64,000 nt of DNA, taken from the NCBI GenBank assembly GCA_023014485.1, contig JAJOZX010000088.1:2080001-2144000 (forward strand), given 5' to 3'. Source of the stretch: Bathynomus jamesi (lineage: Eukaryota > Arthropoda > Malacostraca > Isopoda > Cirolanidae). The stretch's first letter is position 1. The number at the start of each line of letters is the position of its first letter. Shown here piece after piece: positions 31,853 through 42,134 of this stretch. The notes beneath the pieces are model-generated. The model worked only from the letters and a program-made list of their open reading frames with translations. It had not been told where the DNA came from and searched no databases. The position numbers and the translations under genes are program-made.

Positions 31853-33997
31853 TTAGTAATTTGCTTTTGTGTCAAATTTTGGCTGTTTTTTCCTTGATTC
31901 TAATGTAGCACGAATCCAACCGTCTCTGTTTGTAGGTCCGCAGACTGATCCAGCAGCGTCTGTAACGAGCTTGACGCATCTCTCTACGGCTTGTGTATGA
32001 AAATCTTGCCACATAATGAGATCTGTATAGTCTTTGGCATAAAAATTTATTTCTGGCACCTTAAAATACCTGATAACATCTGTTTCTTCAATGCATGCCC
32101 TTGCTTTTATGATACGCCTAAATCCCAACTGACGCACATGCTCCCTTTCATCAGCTATCATTGCAATGAGAATGTTTTCTTGATTTGCGTAATATGCATT
32201 TCGCTGAATGACTGAGTCATGTACTCTCCTAAGCTCTTCACGGAGATACCGGCTTCTTGCAATCATATGCCACATATGTTTAGCACCATATTGGCATAAT
32301 GGTTTACGCTTTATCTGAAACCACATTGGTGCGTATACCCTAACAATGAAAGTAGCTAATTCTTGTAAATTGCCTGAAGGATTCTCTGTGCTTGCATATA
32401 ACCGCAGAGTCCTGTTTGCTGTGGTGAGCCACCTTGAATGTGATATATTGCCTGGACTCTTATGACTAAGACTCTTTGAGAATGTTCCACTTGATATAGC
32501 CTTGTGAATTTCAAGAAGGTATTTCTGGTCAGTACTTATGTCATCTACATCAACTTCACACATGTCCTCTTGAATTTCAATGGGTTTGAAGTTAACTATG
32601 GGAAGCTTTTCACAGTCTGAAAGTGCTCGGCCAATTTCTCCTGAAAATGCTCTTGGTCCAGTAGTGGTACCATCCAAGTGATGAAACACATGGCGCAATG
32701 GAAGTTCATTAAGGTGTAAAAGGCATATCAGCCACTGCAATGGCTTATTAAAGGCTTCTTCCAGTAATCTTATTGTGCCTCCAATACTACCAGTGTTAAC
32801 CACTGTCGAATCACAGCCAACTGCAACGATGTTCCCTATATCAACATTCCTTTCTTTCAAGCAATTCACTAGCGCTGTGCAAATGTATTTAGCTTTGCCA
32901 CTGGAAGGTGTCACATGTGCAAAGTACAGAGAGTGTGGTTCAGATATTATGCTGATATGCTCTTCGCGTTTGGTTCTTTGGTGGTTAGAGCCATCACTCT
33001 CCTGGACTTGAATCATTGTTTTATCCTTTCTGCCATCAAAGTATAATCCCCGCATGGTTTTTGGCTCTCCTATCTGTTGTAGTTCCTTTCTCTGTTTTTG
33101 TCTTTCACGTCTTAGCTTACTTCTGTCTATAATATTCCCTTTGTCTTCGGGAGTAACAATTTTAAGATCTGCCAATACTGCAGAAGCAATAGCAGCCCCA
33201 GCTCTGTCCGACATTTTAAATCTATCACAAGTAATTGCTAATGAAGGCAGTGGCTCACGCATCTGTTGTTCTGATATTACATATTGAGTCGAGGTTGTAT
33301 CTTCCTCATTATCTTCAGATATCTCTTCTAGTTGTTGAAGTTCACTTGTCTCTGTTTCGATTTGTAAGTTGGACGTATTGGTTATAGCAGCACTAGTTGT
33401 TTGTGAGGATTCCAGACGTGCTTTTTCCATTTCCTTTCGATGTTCTCTTGCTTGTAATCGTCTTGTGTGTGCTATGTCAATGCTTCCTATCACCATTATT
33501 CTGCGTGTTCGTTGGTCATTTAAAAAATCCTGCTCTTTTGGAGGGACTTTCTTACTATTTTCACATGAGCATCTCCTAAACTCCTTACATTTGCAGGTGC
33601 AGATGTCAAACAAAGTGCATTTTGAAGAGTTTTCAAATTCTTCAAGCTGATTTTTGTACTTAGGCTGATCCTTGCGTGACTTGTATGGCTTTAATAAGGA
33701 CCTGTATTTATCATGGTACACTCGCATCATCTGTAAAACGCGTGGATGTGAAACTATTGGCAAAGAGGCCTTCTTCCAAATATTTTCTACCTTTTTGGAA
33801 ACTGCCTCTGCTATTTCAGAAAATGAAGGCTCCTTGTTATTCATCTGCTCCTTCACTAAATGTTTTGTGAGCAGGTAATCTTTCATAATGCAGTTATAAG
33901 TTGGTAGTTGCATATCACTCATCTCACAAGGTACTTCAAATATGGCAAACTTCATATGTTCTCTAGTGAAATGTTTATATTTAGTATTTGATGCCAT
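31853..33997 (-). CDS. Element B transposase, intact 714-residue frame
   Basis: A single uninterrupted minus-strand frame from ATG (33997) to stop (31853), the only full-length intact transposase here. Order: helical N-terminus (1-110), Cys-rich cluster C127, C133, C135, C137, C143, C145 (likely zinc), basic FLNDQRTRRIMVIGSID (158-174) and an acidic linker (210-240). The putative RNase H-like core has YFDGRKDKT (D321), GCDSTVVNTG (D396), LLHLNELPLRHVF (H428) and SRWLTTANR (521-529); the C-terminal motif is AVERCVKLVTDAA (E672). The D-D spacing, the Cys/His segment and the RW motif recall hAT transposases, but no hAT dimerisation signature was recognised. The nearest kin here are the proteins of elements A, C and the 63518 fragment. 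Enzymatic role is inferred from the terminal structure. Confidence 0.75.
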   Translation of the reverse strand: MASNTKYKHFTREHMKFAIFEVPCEMSDMQLPTYNCIMKDYLLTKHLVKEQMNNKEPSFSEIAEAVSKKVENIWKKASLPIVSHPRVLQMMRVYHDKYRSLLKPYKSRKDQPKYKNQLEEFENSSKCTLFDICTCKCKEFRRCSCENSKKVPPKEQDFLNDQRTRRIMVIGSIDIAHTRRLQAREHRKEMEKARLESSQTTSAAITNTSNLQIETETSELQQLEEISEDNEEDTTSTQYVISEQQMREPLPSLAITCDRFKMSDRAGAAIASAVLADLKIVTPEDKGNIIDRSKLRRERQKQRKELQQIGEPKTMRGLYFDGRKDKTMIQVQESDGSNHQRTKREEHISIISEPHSLYFAHVTPSSGKAKYICTALVNCLKERNVDIGNIVAVGCDSTVVNTGSIGGTIRLLEEAFNKPLQWLICLLHLNELPLRHVFHHLDGTTTGPRAFSGEIGRALSDCEKLPIVNFKPIEIQEDMCEVDVDDISTDQKYLLEIHKAISSGTFSKSLSHKSPGNISHSRWLTTANRTLRLYASTENPSGNLQELATFIVRVYAPMWFQIKRKPLCQYGAKHMWHMIARSRYLREELRRVHDSVIQRNAYYANQENILIAMIADEREHVRQLGFRRIIKARACIEETDVIRYFKVPEINFYAKDYTDLIMWQDFHTQAVERCVKLVTDAAGSVCGPTNRDGWIRATLESRKKQPKFDTKANY

Positions 33998-34055
33998 AAT
34001 ATTTTTAAGAAAAATTCACAATCACAATAATATCCTGTAACATCAAAACATTATA

Positions 34056-34973
34056 CAGGGTGTCCCAGAATTAACTATCTATTTCAATGAAATCGGACAA
34101 ATGTTTTAAAAACACACTTTTATTTATGTTTATCATGTTTAATATGTGTTAAAAATGTATAAATTTCTAAATTTTTTTAATAATTTTATTTTCATAATTT
34201 TTTCATTATCTGGTCCAATGAAAGACCGTCTGAAGTCATAGAATGGGAAAGAGACTCTCCAAAAGTTAACGTGTGGCTTGGAATGACCAAATCCAAAATT
34301 TATGGCCCATTCTTCTTTGCGGAAGCAACTGTAACAGGTACCGTCTACCTTGATATGCTTCAGCAGTTTCTCGAACCACAGCTTCTTGATGATGGCATTC
34401 TTGATAATGTTGTGTTTCAACAAGATGGAGCACCATGTCATTATGCTCTAATTGTTCGAGAATACCTCAACAGACGCCTTCCGAATCGGTGGATTGGACG
34501 TGGAGGACCTCGACCTTGGCCTCCGCGTTCCGGATTTGACACCCCTGGATTTCTTTGCATGGGGTTTCATAAAAACAAAGGTTTATCGCCAAACGATCAA
34601 TGCTTCTTGTTGAAACACAACATTATCAAGAATGCCATCATCAAGAAGCTGTGGTTCGAGAAACTGCTGAAGCATATCAAGGTAGACGGTACCTGTTACA
34701 GTTGCCTCCGCAAAGAAGAATGGGCCATAAATTTTGGATTTGGTCATTCCAAGCCACACGTTAACGTTTGGAGAGTCTCTTTGCCATTCTATGACTTCAG
34801 ACGGTCTTTCATTGGACCAGATAATGAAAAAATTTGAAAATAAAATTATTAAAAAAATTTAGAAATTTATACATTTTTAACACATATTAAACATGATAAA
34901 CATAAATAAAAGTGTGTTTTTAAAAAATTTGTCCGATTTCATTGAAATAGATAGTTAATTCTGGGACACCCTG
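34056..34973. mobile_element. Mariner-type foldback nested in element B
   Basis: TA at 34054-34055 and 34974-34975 flanks inverted ends CAGGGTGTCCCAGAATTAAC. The arms (about 34056-34443 and 34588-34973) are inverted near-copies. The left arm and spacer encode the transposase C-terminal half: WLGMTKSKIYGPFFFAEATV, NVVFQQDGAPCHYALIVREY (second Asp in QDGAPCH) and LPNRWIGRGGP. The expected SPDLTPLDF block is mutated. No first catalytic block or N-terminus is left. Confidence 0.8.
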
Positions 34974-35297
34974 TATAATTAATATATATAATATATTTTA
35001 TAAGTATATATAATATATTATATAAATAAACTAAAATTATATAATACATTATAACAAGCATTTTATAATAAAATCAATATTATCTCTATATAAATCACTT
35101 TAAAATAAAGTTTTATAATATTCCGATCATATTAAAAAACTCTCCGATCAACTGAGCGACTAGGCCTACTACCTAAGAAGACAAGTGTTAACACACTGTT
35201 CTAATGACTCGCAGAAAGAAATTCCTTCACACCAAAACCCTCCCCCACAACATTCAGTGTAGTCTGAACATGACTCAGTTACTCTAAATTGTGTTAA

Positions 35298-35621
35298 CTT
35301 CAGCTCTCTTGTGACAGCTGAAGATATTAAGCATATGAAAAGGCATTTTTACAAAACGAATTCCTATTATTTCTGAACTTAATCAAACTATTAGATAATT
35401 CTAAGATAAAATTTTATAATAGTTTGACAAACCTAAAATAGAAGCATTTTTTTCCTTTTTTACACAAAATTGTGTTAACTTTAGCCCCCTGGTGGCAGCT
35501 GAAAATTTTAAACAAATGAACTCATATTTTATTTTGGCAGGCATATTTCGTCCACTAAATGCAACTTTTAATCCCTATTAGAACTTCATACTAGAAAAAA
35601 TGTATTTTTCGCTCCACCCTA
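35298..35621. repeat. Element B right long terminal inverted repeat
   Basis: Complement of 31346-31667. The subrepeats recur as GCTCTCTTGTGACAGCTG near 35310 and GCCCCCTGGTGGCAGCTG near 35482. Confidence 0.85.
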
Positions 35622-35765
35622 CCGTACACGAATTACTAACGCATGGTATGACACGCCCGTGTAACTCGTTCCCCCACACCTCCCTGCGTGCCAAACCGCG
35701 CACCCGCTGCTCATAGTCACCTCAGAGCTTGACCCGACTGGACGTGTACTCCTCACAATAGAAAA

Positions 35766-36317
35766 ATGGAGCTTCCGTTTAGCAGCATTTTCAATGCCGT
35801 ATACGATGTGTCCGTGGCGAATTCATTGCGTGTGTTGAGGCGTAAAACCGGCGCTGTTAACTATGTACTTGAAACAACTTGTAGACAAACAAACTCTGGT
35901 AAACGGAATGTTATTTATTTAAGTGTTGAGGAGATGAATAGAATCTTCGTAATAGTTGAGAAGTGGGGCGAAGATCGTTATAAAATACCTGCAGGTGTAG
36001 GCACAAAAAGAGAACAGATTATTGATGCACCCTTATATGCCATTATTTGTACGTTATGTATAAATCGCGACCATCCTTGCATTGATATACGGCTGATGTG
36101 GAAGAATGCGTCTGATAATAACGTCCTTTTCCCCACGCGAAACCGTTTCATCTTCGACAGAATGTTTGAAGTCGTCGGTTTCCGCACGCTAAAGCCTATA
36201 TTAGGCGCACGTGTTACCGACACGCTTTATTTTGACACGGTTCTTGAATACACATACACCGCTCTGCTCGACGGGTTTACCGAGTGTAGGGCTGAACAAG
36301 GCGAGAATGGTCTGTAA
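35766..36317 (+). CDS. Polinton orphan gene, 5' part (split by a hAT insertion)
   Basis: 183 codons, MELPFSSIFNAVYDVSVANS to GENGL and TAA at 36315-36317. Visible segments are NVIYLSVEEMNRIFVIVEKW and DRYKIPAGVG; no domain recognised. The same frame remains open past this stop up to the hAT target duplication at 36337-36344, and beyond the hAT element it continues in phase at 42135-42295. The TAA is one transition from CAA, so it may be a later mutation in one longer gene. Role unknown. Confidence 0.5.
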   Translation: MELPFSSIFNAVYDVSVANSLRVLRRKTGAVNYVLETTCRQTNSGKRNVIYLSVEEMNRIFVIVEKWGEDRYKIPAGVGTKREQIIDAPLYAIICTLCINRDHPCIDIRLMWKNASDNNVLFPTRNRFIFDRMFEVVGFRTLKPILGARVTDTLYFDTVLEYTYTALLDGFTECRAEQGENGL

Positions 36318-36754
36318 CTGGACGCGTATTTAAAAGGTATAGACCAACGGTGGCCAAACCCCAGCTCGCGAGCCGCATGCGGCTCTCGAGGTTGTTAACT
36401 TCGGCTCGCGAGACAATTTTGGTTTTTATTGTATTTATCATGAAAGACAAAATTCATAATACAAATAATTTTTTTTTCACATAATAAAAACAATGTGGAA
36501 AAAACAAGGAAAATTGAATTGACAATAAAATGCGTCATGCGTAGGACAATTTCTTTTGCATGACAGGCACTAAGCGGGATAATTACGTAATTAACACCAA
36601 TCGCCACTCACCAGTGTCCAGTACCCCTCGAGCTACCCTGCGGGCCGCGTGGAGTAACGAGTGAGTGTTTTTTAAAATTGGCTTCTTAGATCAAATAGTG
36701 GCTATTTTTCTCAGCTATACAAGTGAAAGTTATACAACCCCTTACTTGATTAAA

Positions 36755-37118
36755 ATGACTGAGCAGAAAAAGTGTAAGAAACGGAAATATGAAGAAGGAA
36801 ATAGAGTTTTTAAACAGGAGTGGGAAAAGAGCTTTGCTTTTACTGTTAAGGGTGCGAAACCTGTGTGTCTTATCTGCCACGTGGCACTCAATCACTTTAA
36901 AGCCAGTAACTTAAAGCGTCATCATGAAACTAACCATAAAATTTTATTACGGAATTTCCTCCCAAATTAGAATTGCGGAAGACTAAGTTAACGATGTTGA
37001 AATCTAGCCTAGTTGCCCAACAAACTGTACTTTCATTATTGTGTAAGACAGCTGACTTTAATGAAGCTAGTCTTGTTATGGCATGGAATATTGCTCGTGC
37101 TCAACTTCCCTACACTAT
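36755..37118 (+). pseudogene. hAT transposase, N-terminal part with BED-like zinc finger
   Basis: From ATG 36755: MTEQKKCKKRKYEEGNRVF, then PVCLICHVALNHFKASNLKRHHETNH, a C-x2-C...H-x4-H finger. After a stop at 36968 the frame shifts and continues as LRKTKLTMLKSSLVAQQT to ARAQLPYT at about 37115, where the Penelope-like insertion begins. Such proteins are close to the GTF2IRD2/ZBED5-like group of hAT transposases. Confidence 0.7.
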
Positions 37119-39588
37119 GAAAATAAAAACCCACTCTAATAGACAGAGTTTATTTCCACAACAGTTTCGATGCCCACTGGCATCCTCCTCGGGTGGATAC
37201 AGAAAAACGAATGAACCAAAGCAAGAGGGAAAAACAGTCCAGGGACCGACCGTTAAGAAATTCGCACCTAGGTTAGATCCCGTTCTTCCGACACCGGAAG
37301 GGCATTTTCATTAAAGGGACCCGCTTATAAGTACATTCGCACAAATTTAAAACTATCTTCCTGTTCTAAACATACAGATTCTATTATTTTTTACCTAATT
37401 ATTACATTTATTATTAAATTTATTACATTTAATATTGCATTATTATTTATTACAGAAATTATAAATTTATTATTACAATGGTTATTACATTGTTGTTTAC
37501 TATACAGAACTTATAAACCAAAACGAATGAAAAAGGCGAGAAGGAAACAATCCGGAAACCATTGAGAAATTCGCACCAAGGTTAGATACCGTTCTCCCGA
37601 CACCGGAAGGGCATTTTATTACAGGGTCCCGCTTATAAGTACATTCGCACAAATTAAAACTATCTTCTTGTTCTATACATACAGATTCTAATATTTTGAC
37701 ATAATTACTGCATTTATTATTGCATTTACATTTTTTTTAACTTTTATTATTATTACCTTTACCCTAATTATTAAATTTATACTGACCTTCATTATTACAT
37801 CTGTTGCAGTTATATTTATTTCCACATTTATTACTTCCATTATTACATTTACATTTACGTTTATTATTCCATTTACATTTTACCAAAAAAAAGAAAAAAT
37901 CGAATGAACTAAAAGCGAGTAAGGAAACAATCCAGAGACCTTTAAGAAATTCACAGTTAGGTTAGAACACGTTCCCCCAACTCCGTAAGGGATTTTTTGA
38001 CCAAGAATCTCATTAAAGGGTCTAATTTATAAGTACCTTCGCACAAATTAAAATTATCTACTTTTTCTATACATACAGATTCTATTATTTTTCTTTTGAC
38101 ATAATTATTACATTTATAAAGTACTTTACTTGATTCCCAATCTATAGCATGATTATTTTGGCTGGCGTGATAAAAAATGGCATTATTAGTATTACAACTT
38201 CTGAAGGCATATTTGTGTTCTTTAATACATTGAGTTCTTTAATACATTGCCCGGCTTAGAAAGAGTAAAACCGATGACGAAAGATTTTAAGTTTGCTTTG
38301 GCGTTCAAATATTCGTCTACCGTGAAAAGTAAATTGGTTAGGAATAACGTTGCAAAACAGGAACAAGCCTGTGTCGACAGCATTCCCTGTAAAAGTTGTG
38401 ATTTAGTATACGTGGGAGAAACTGGAAGAAATATTGAAACCCGTATTAAAGAACACAAATATGCCTTCAGAAGTTGTAATACTAATAATGCCATTTTTTA
38501 TCACGCCAGACAAAATAATCATGCAATAGATTGGGAATCAAGTAAGATACTTCATAAATGTAATAATTATGTCAAAAGAAAAATAATAGAATCTGTATGT
38601 ATAGAAAAAGTAGATAATTTTAATTTGTGCGAAGGTACTTATAAGTTAGACCCTTTAATGAGATTCTTGGTCAAAAAATCCCTTACGGAGTCGGGGGAAC
38701 GTGTTCTAACCTAAGTGTGAATTTCGTAAAGGTCTCTGGATTGTTTCCTTACTCGCTTTTAGTTCATTCGATTTTTTTTTGGTAAAATGTAAATGGAATA
38801 ATAAACGTAAATGTAAATGTAATAATGGAAGAAATAAATGTGGAAATAAATATAACTGCAATAGATGTAATAATAAAGGTAATATAAATTTAATGATTAG
38901 GGTAAAGGTAATAATAATAAAAGTTTAAAAAAATGTAAATGTAATAATAAATGCAGTAATTATGTCAAAATATTAGAATCTGTATGTATAGAACAAGAAG
39001 ATAGTTTTAATTTGTGCGATTGTACTTATAAGCGGGACCCTGTAATAAAATGCCCTTCCGGTGTCGGGAGAATGGTATCTAACCTAGGTGCGAATTTCTC
39101 AATGGTTTCCGGATTGTTTCCTTCTCGCCTTTTTCATTCGTTTTTCGGTTTATAAGTTCTGTATAGTAAATAACAATTTAATAACCATTGTAATAATAAA
39201 TTTATAATTTCTGTAATAAATAATAATGCAATATTAAATGTAATAAATTTAATAATAAATGTAATAATTAGGTAAAAAATAATAGAATCTGTATGTTTAG
39301 AACAGGAAGATAGTTTTAAATTTGTGCGAATGTACTTATAAGCGGGTCCCTTTAATGAAAATGCCCTCCCGGTGTCGGAAGAACGGGAGCTAACCTAGGT
39401 GCGAATTTCTTAACGGTCGGTCCCTGGACTGTTTTTCCCTCTTGCTTTGGTTCATTCGTTTTTCTGTATCCACCCGAGGAGGATGCCAGTGGGCATCGAA
39501 ACTGTTGTGGAAATTTACTCTGTCTATTAGAGTGGGTTTTTATTTTCATATTTTGACCTTCACGTAGAAAAAAGTGAAGTTTTTTGCA
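37119..39588. mobile_element. Penelope-like element arranged as a 2.4-kb inverted foldback
   Basis: Arms of about 1.1 kb (37117-38228 and 38443-39554) are inverted copies around a 214-bp spacer. Within each arm three diverged 3'-end units recur (right arm near 38635, 39010 and 39325), each with GT/GGTACTTATAAG.. and a TTAAGAAATT.. block. The right arm plus spacer encode a GIY-YIG protein. TTCCCTACACTATG (37106-37118) and TTCCTTACAGTAGTG (39589-39602) may be a diverged target duplication. Inverted partial dimers are a known Penelope trait. Confidence 0.8.
38247..38714 (+). CDS. GIY-YIG endonuclease region of a Penelope-like element
   Basis: 155 codons without a stop. The GIY-YIG-type block reads CKSCDLVYVGETGRNIETRI, preceded by CVDSIP, followed by HKYAFRSCN, FYHARQNNHAIDW and a tail IIESVCIEKVDNFNLCEG. 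Penelope-like elements fuse such a nuclease to the C-terminus of their reverse transcriptase. The RT is missing, so this is the C-terminal remnant. The frame crosses from the spacer into the right foldback arm; the left arm holds an inverted copy of the C-terminal codons. Confidence 0.78.
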   Translation: MPGLERVKPMTKDFKFALAFKYSSTVKSKLVRNNVAKQEQACVDSIPCKSCDLVYVGETGRNIETRIKEHKYAFRSCNTNNAIFYHARQNNHAIDWESSKILHKCNNYVKRKIIESVCIEKVDNFNLCEGTYKLDPLMRFLVKKSLTESGERVLT

Positions 39589-41085
39589 TTCCTTACAGTA
39601 GTGGAGAATTTGTGAAGAAGAATATTGCCGATGTTACTGCAATTCTCGCTCCAGATAACACAAAGCTTCGAGAACAAATAGCAAGTATTTCTATTTCCCG
39701 CCACACTACAGAGAGACGTATTTCCCAGATCAGTGCTGAAATTACATGCTCGTTGCAGAGTGATTTGAAGAGTTCTGTTGCATTCAGTTTGGCCCTCGAT
39801 GAATCCACAGATATTAAAGATAACCCTCAACTGGCGATATTTGTTCGTTATGTTACTGGCGATGGAAACGTGAAAAAAGAACTCTTGGACTTAATGACCC
39901 TAAGAGAAACCACCAGAGGGGTAGACATAAAGAACGCACTTGACGAGGCATCATCAAATGCTCAAGTACCATTGAATAAACTTGTCAGTGTTGCAACAGA
40001 TGGAGCATCAGCTTGGTAGGACAAAATGTAGGCCTAGTTGGGCTCTTGACACGCGATCTCAAGTATCCTGTGTGTCTCTTTATTCACTGTATCATTCACC
40101 GTGGTCATTTGGTAAGCAAGTACTTTAGGTATGATAGTGTTATGAAATATGTTCTAGAAATTGTGAATTTCATTCGTTCAAATGCAAAAACGCACCGAGC
40201 GTTTAGAAACTTTATCGAGGAGCTGGATCTTCAAGATAGACCAGATGACCTTTCATTCTACTGTATTGTAAGGTGGTTATCAACTAGTAATCTCCTGAAT
40301 AGGTTTGTTGTACTGTTGGAGCCTATCATTGATTTCTTGAAAGAAAAGGGACAGTCATACCCACAACTAAAAGATCACGAATGGGTGCAGGATCTGATGT
40401 TTTTACTGATGTAATACAACACGTTCAAAATCTAAATTTGGCACTTCTGGGAAAGGATAAGGTCATTTCTGACCTTACACAGACAGTTTTCAGTTTCCAG
40501 AATAAAATAAAGCTCTTCCATAAAGATCTAGTAACAAAAAAAAATTTGACCATTTTCCCCACCTGAAAAATCGAGCAAACACTTTTCCTGATATTGAAAT
40601 AAAAGATAGTAAATTGGAGGAATACAAAGGTAAATTACAAGGACTAAATGATGATTTTCAGTTCAGGTTTGATGAACTATAGAAGCTAAAACCATGCTTC
40701 GAATTTCTTGTGAATCCTTTCCTGATTGATGGCGTCAACGATGGCTGTCATACAAACAGAACTTTTGGAGCTACAGGAGGACGTGGGTTTAAAGTTGATA
40801 CATAAAAGCTTATGTGCAGTTGAGTTTTGGAAGCAAGTACCAGAGACGAAGTATCCTCACCTCAGGAAAACCAGTTTCCGACTTATCTCAATTTTTGGGA
40901 CAACTTATTGCTGTGAAGCACTCTTCTCGTTAATGAAGTTTGTAAAGTCAAACCATCGTGCCGCCCTCACTAACGAACACCTGACTGAGCTTCTTCATAC
41001 CGCCTTAACATCACATCAGCCAGACTTTAAAGCATTAACAGCCAAAATGAAGACCCAAACTAAGCCTTCTACAAGCAGTAATTAA
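39589..41085 (+). pseudogene. hAT transposase, catalytic core and C-terminal dimerisation region
   Basis: Continues the protein begun at 36755. Blocks: GEFVKKNIADVTAI, VAFSLALDESTDIKDN (first catalytic Asp) and LVSVATDGASA (second Asp). A one-base deletion near 40014 follows, then VGQNVGLVGLL, HCIIHRGHL and VRWLSTSNLLNR (RW motif). After stops at 40412-40700 come KYPHLRKTSFRLISIFGTTYC and CEALFSLMKFVKSNHRAALT, NEHLTELLHTA, the hAT C-terminal dimerisation region, ending at 41085. Several breaks make it inactive. Confidence 0.82.
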
Positions 41086-41156
41086 ACAATTTAATAATGT
41101 GAGTATAACTATACGTATATGTATATGTTTTTAATAATTAAATTCTTTTTAAAATA

Positions 41157-42062
41157 CAGGGCGTCCCAAAAAAATGTATACACACTTTAAATAATTATAA
41201 AGGCAGTGTTTATTAAAATACATTTCATTTTCAAAATGTAATAGAATCTACAGACATTATTTAATTGTTTTGTCAACGCCTGTTTTCAAACTGACGTCCG
41301 TTCTGGTCCAGGCACTGCTGATAACGCGAAGCAATGGAATCGCAAACATCACGAAACATTTCGTTTGGTATTTGTGTGCATTCTCGTTCAATGGCTGCTC
41401 TCAATTCAGCGACTGTTGCAGGTTTTATAGCGTAGACTTTGTCTTTTAAGTATCCCCATAAAAAAAAGTCTAGTGGTGTGAGGTCTGGTGAACGCGGAGG
41501 GTATTCTACGAAACCCCTTCGTCCAATCCACATCCACATCGTGCCAAGTACCACTCGCAATACTCCACTCTTCGGTCCGGATCATCTTCATTAATAGCAT
41601 GGACTAATCTTGGAATGTAACTTTTCCATTGACAGCGCTTCAAAATGCGTTGGACAGACGATTCTGAAATTCCTACCTCACGACTCGCTTGCCGCACAGA
41701 TTTTCTTGGACTTTGGTGATACGTTTCCAGTACTCTTTTTTGCTTTGTGGGGCTTGTCGATGTCCGTGGTCTTCCGGAACGCTTCTTGTGGACATTCTGG
41801 ACAGTTCCATCGGCTTCAAACTTATCTCTAATTCGAGTGATGGTAAGTCGCGTTGGTGGATCTGTTTGAAACTCCCTCCTAAACTGTCTTTGCACTTCAA
41901 CTGCGTTTTCACACTTCCAGTAGCATTTTAGAATGAATTTCCTTTGTTCAAAGCTTAGTCTGACTGCCATTATTAGTTCTAATGGGTTTAACTTGGAAAG
42001 AAAGAAACATCAATTGAGCTATCAGCTCTTAAAGTGTGTATACATTTGTTTGGGACGCCCTG
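41157..42062 (-). mobile_element. Mariner-type element, internally deleted, nested in the hAT element
   Basis: TA duplications lie at 41155-41156 and 42063-42064, with inverted ends CAGGGCGTCCCAAA.AAATGT (906 bp). The minus-strand gene starts at the ATG complementary to 41968-41970, with an HTH region ([40 protein letters not shown]), then jumps near 41540 to [20 protein letters not shown] with the last catalytic Asp. The two earlier catalytic blocks are deleted. A frameshift separates the halves. Confidence 0.82.
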
Positions 42063-42134
42063 TATTTTGCGGGTCTCGTACATCTGAAAAACGTCGTATG
42101 TGGCTCTTGGGTTCAGGAAACTTGGCCACCCCTG

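Larger units (their letters stand above)
31346..35621 (-). mobile_element. Element B: complete DNA transposon of the unrecognised A/B/C family
   Basis: Perfect 8-bp target duplications CCGTACAC lie at 31338-31345 and 35622-35629. Both termini begin TAGGGTGGAGCGAAAAATAC and the inverted repeats extend about 325 bp with a few differences. One minus-strand gene of 714 codons fills the left half. Between the gene start and the right repeat sits a 918-bp mariner foldback (34056-34973), so the element proper is about 3.36 kb. It is inserted in the Polinton between the orphan genes. Confidence 0.88.
36345..42134 (+). mobile_element. hAT element with BED-type transposase, carrying a Penelope foldback and a mariner
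   Basis: Ends CAACGGTGGCCAA and complement of CAGGGGTGGCCAA. Flanking octamers GTATAGAC (36337-36344) and GTACAGAC (42135-42142) agree at 7 of 8, as expected of an hAT duplication. Without the nested insertions (37119-39588, 41157-42062) it would be about 2.4 kb. It interrupts a Polinton orphan gene. Confidence 0.82.

Noticed and set aside
36395..36607. Minus-strand frame in the hAT 5' region
   Set aside because: It is in AT-rich noncoding sequence with no similarity, opposite to the transposase.
37128..39552. CRISPR-like array of repeated units
   Set aside because: The repeats are three diverged Penelope 3' units mirrored in a foldback; unit size, spacing and eukaryotic context do not fit CRISPR.
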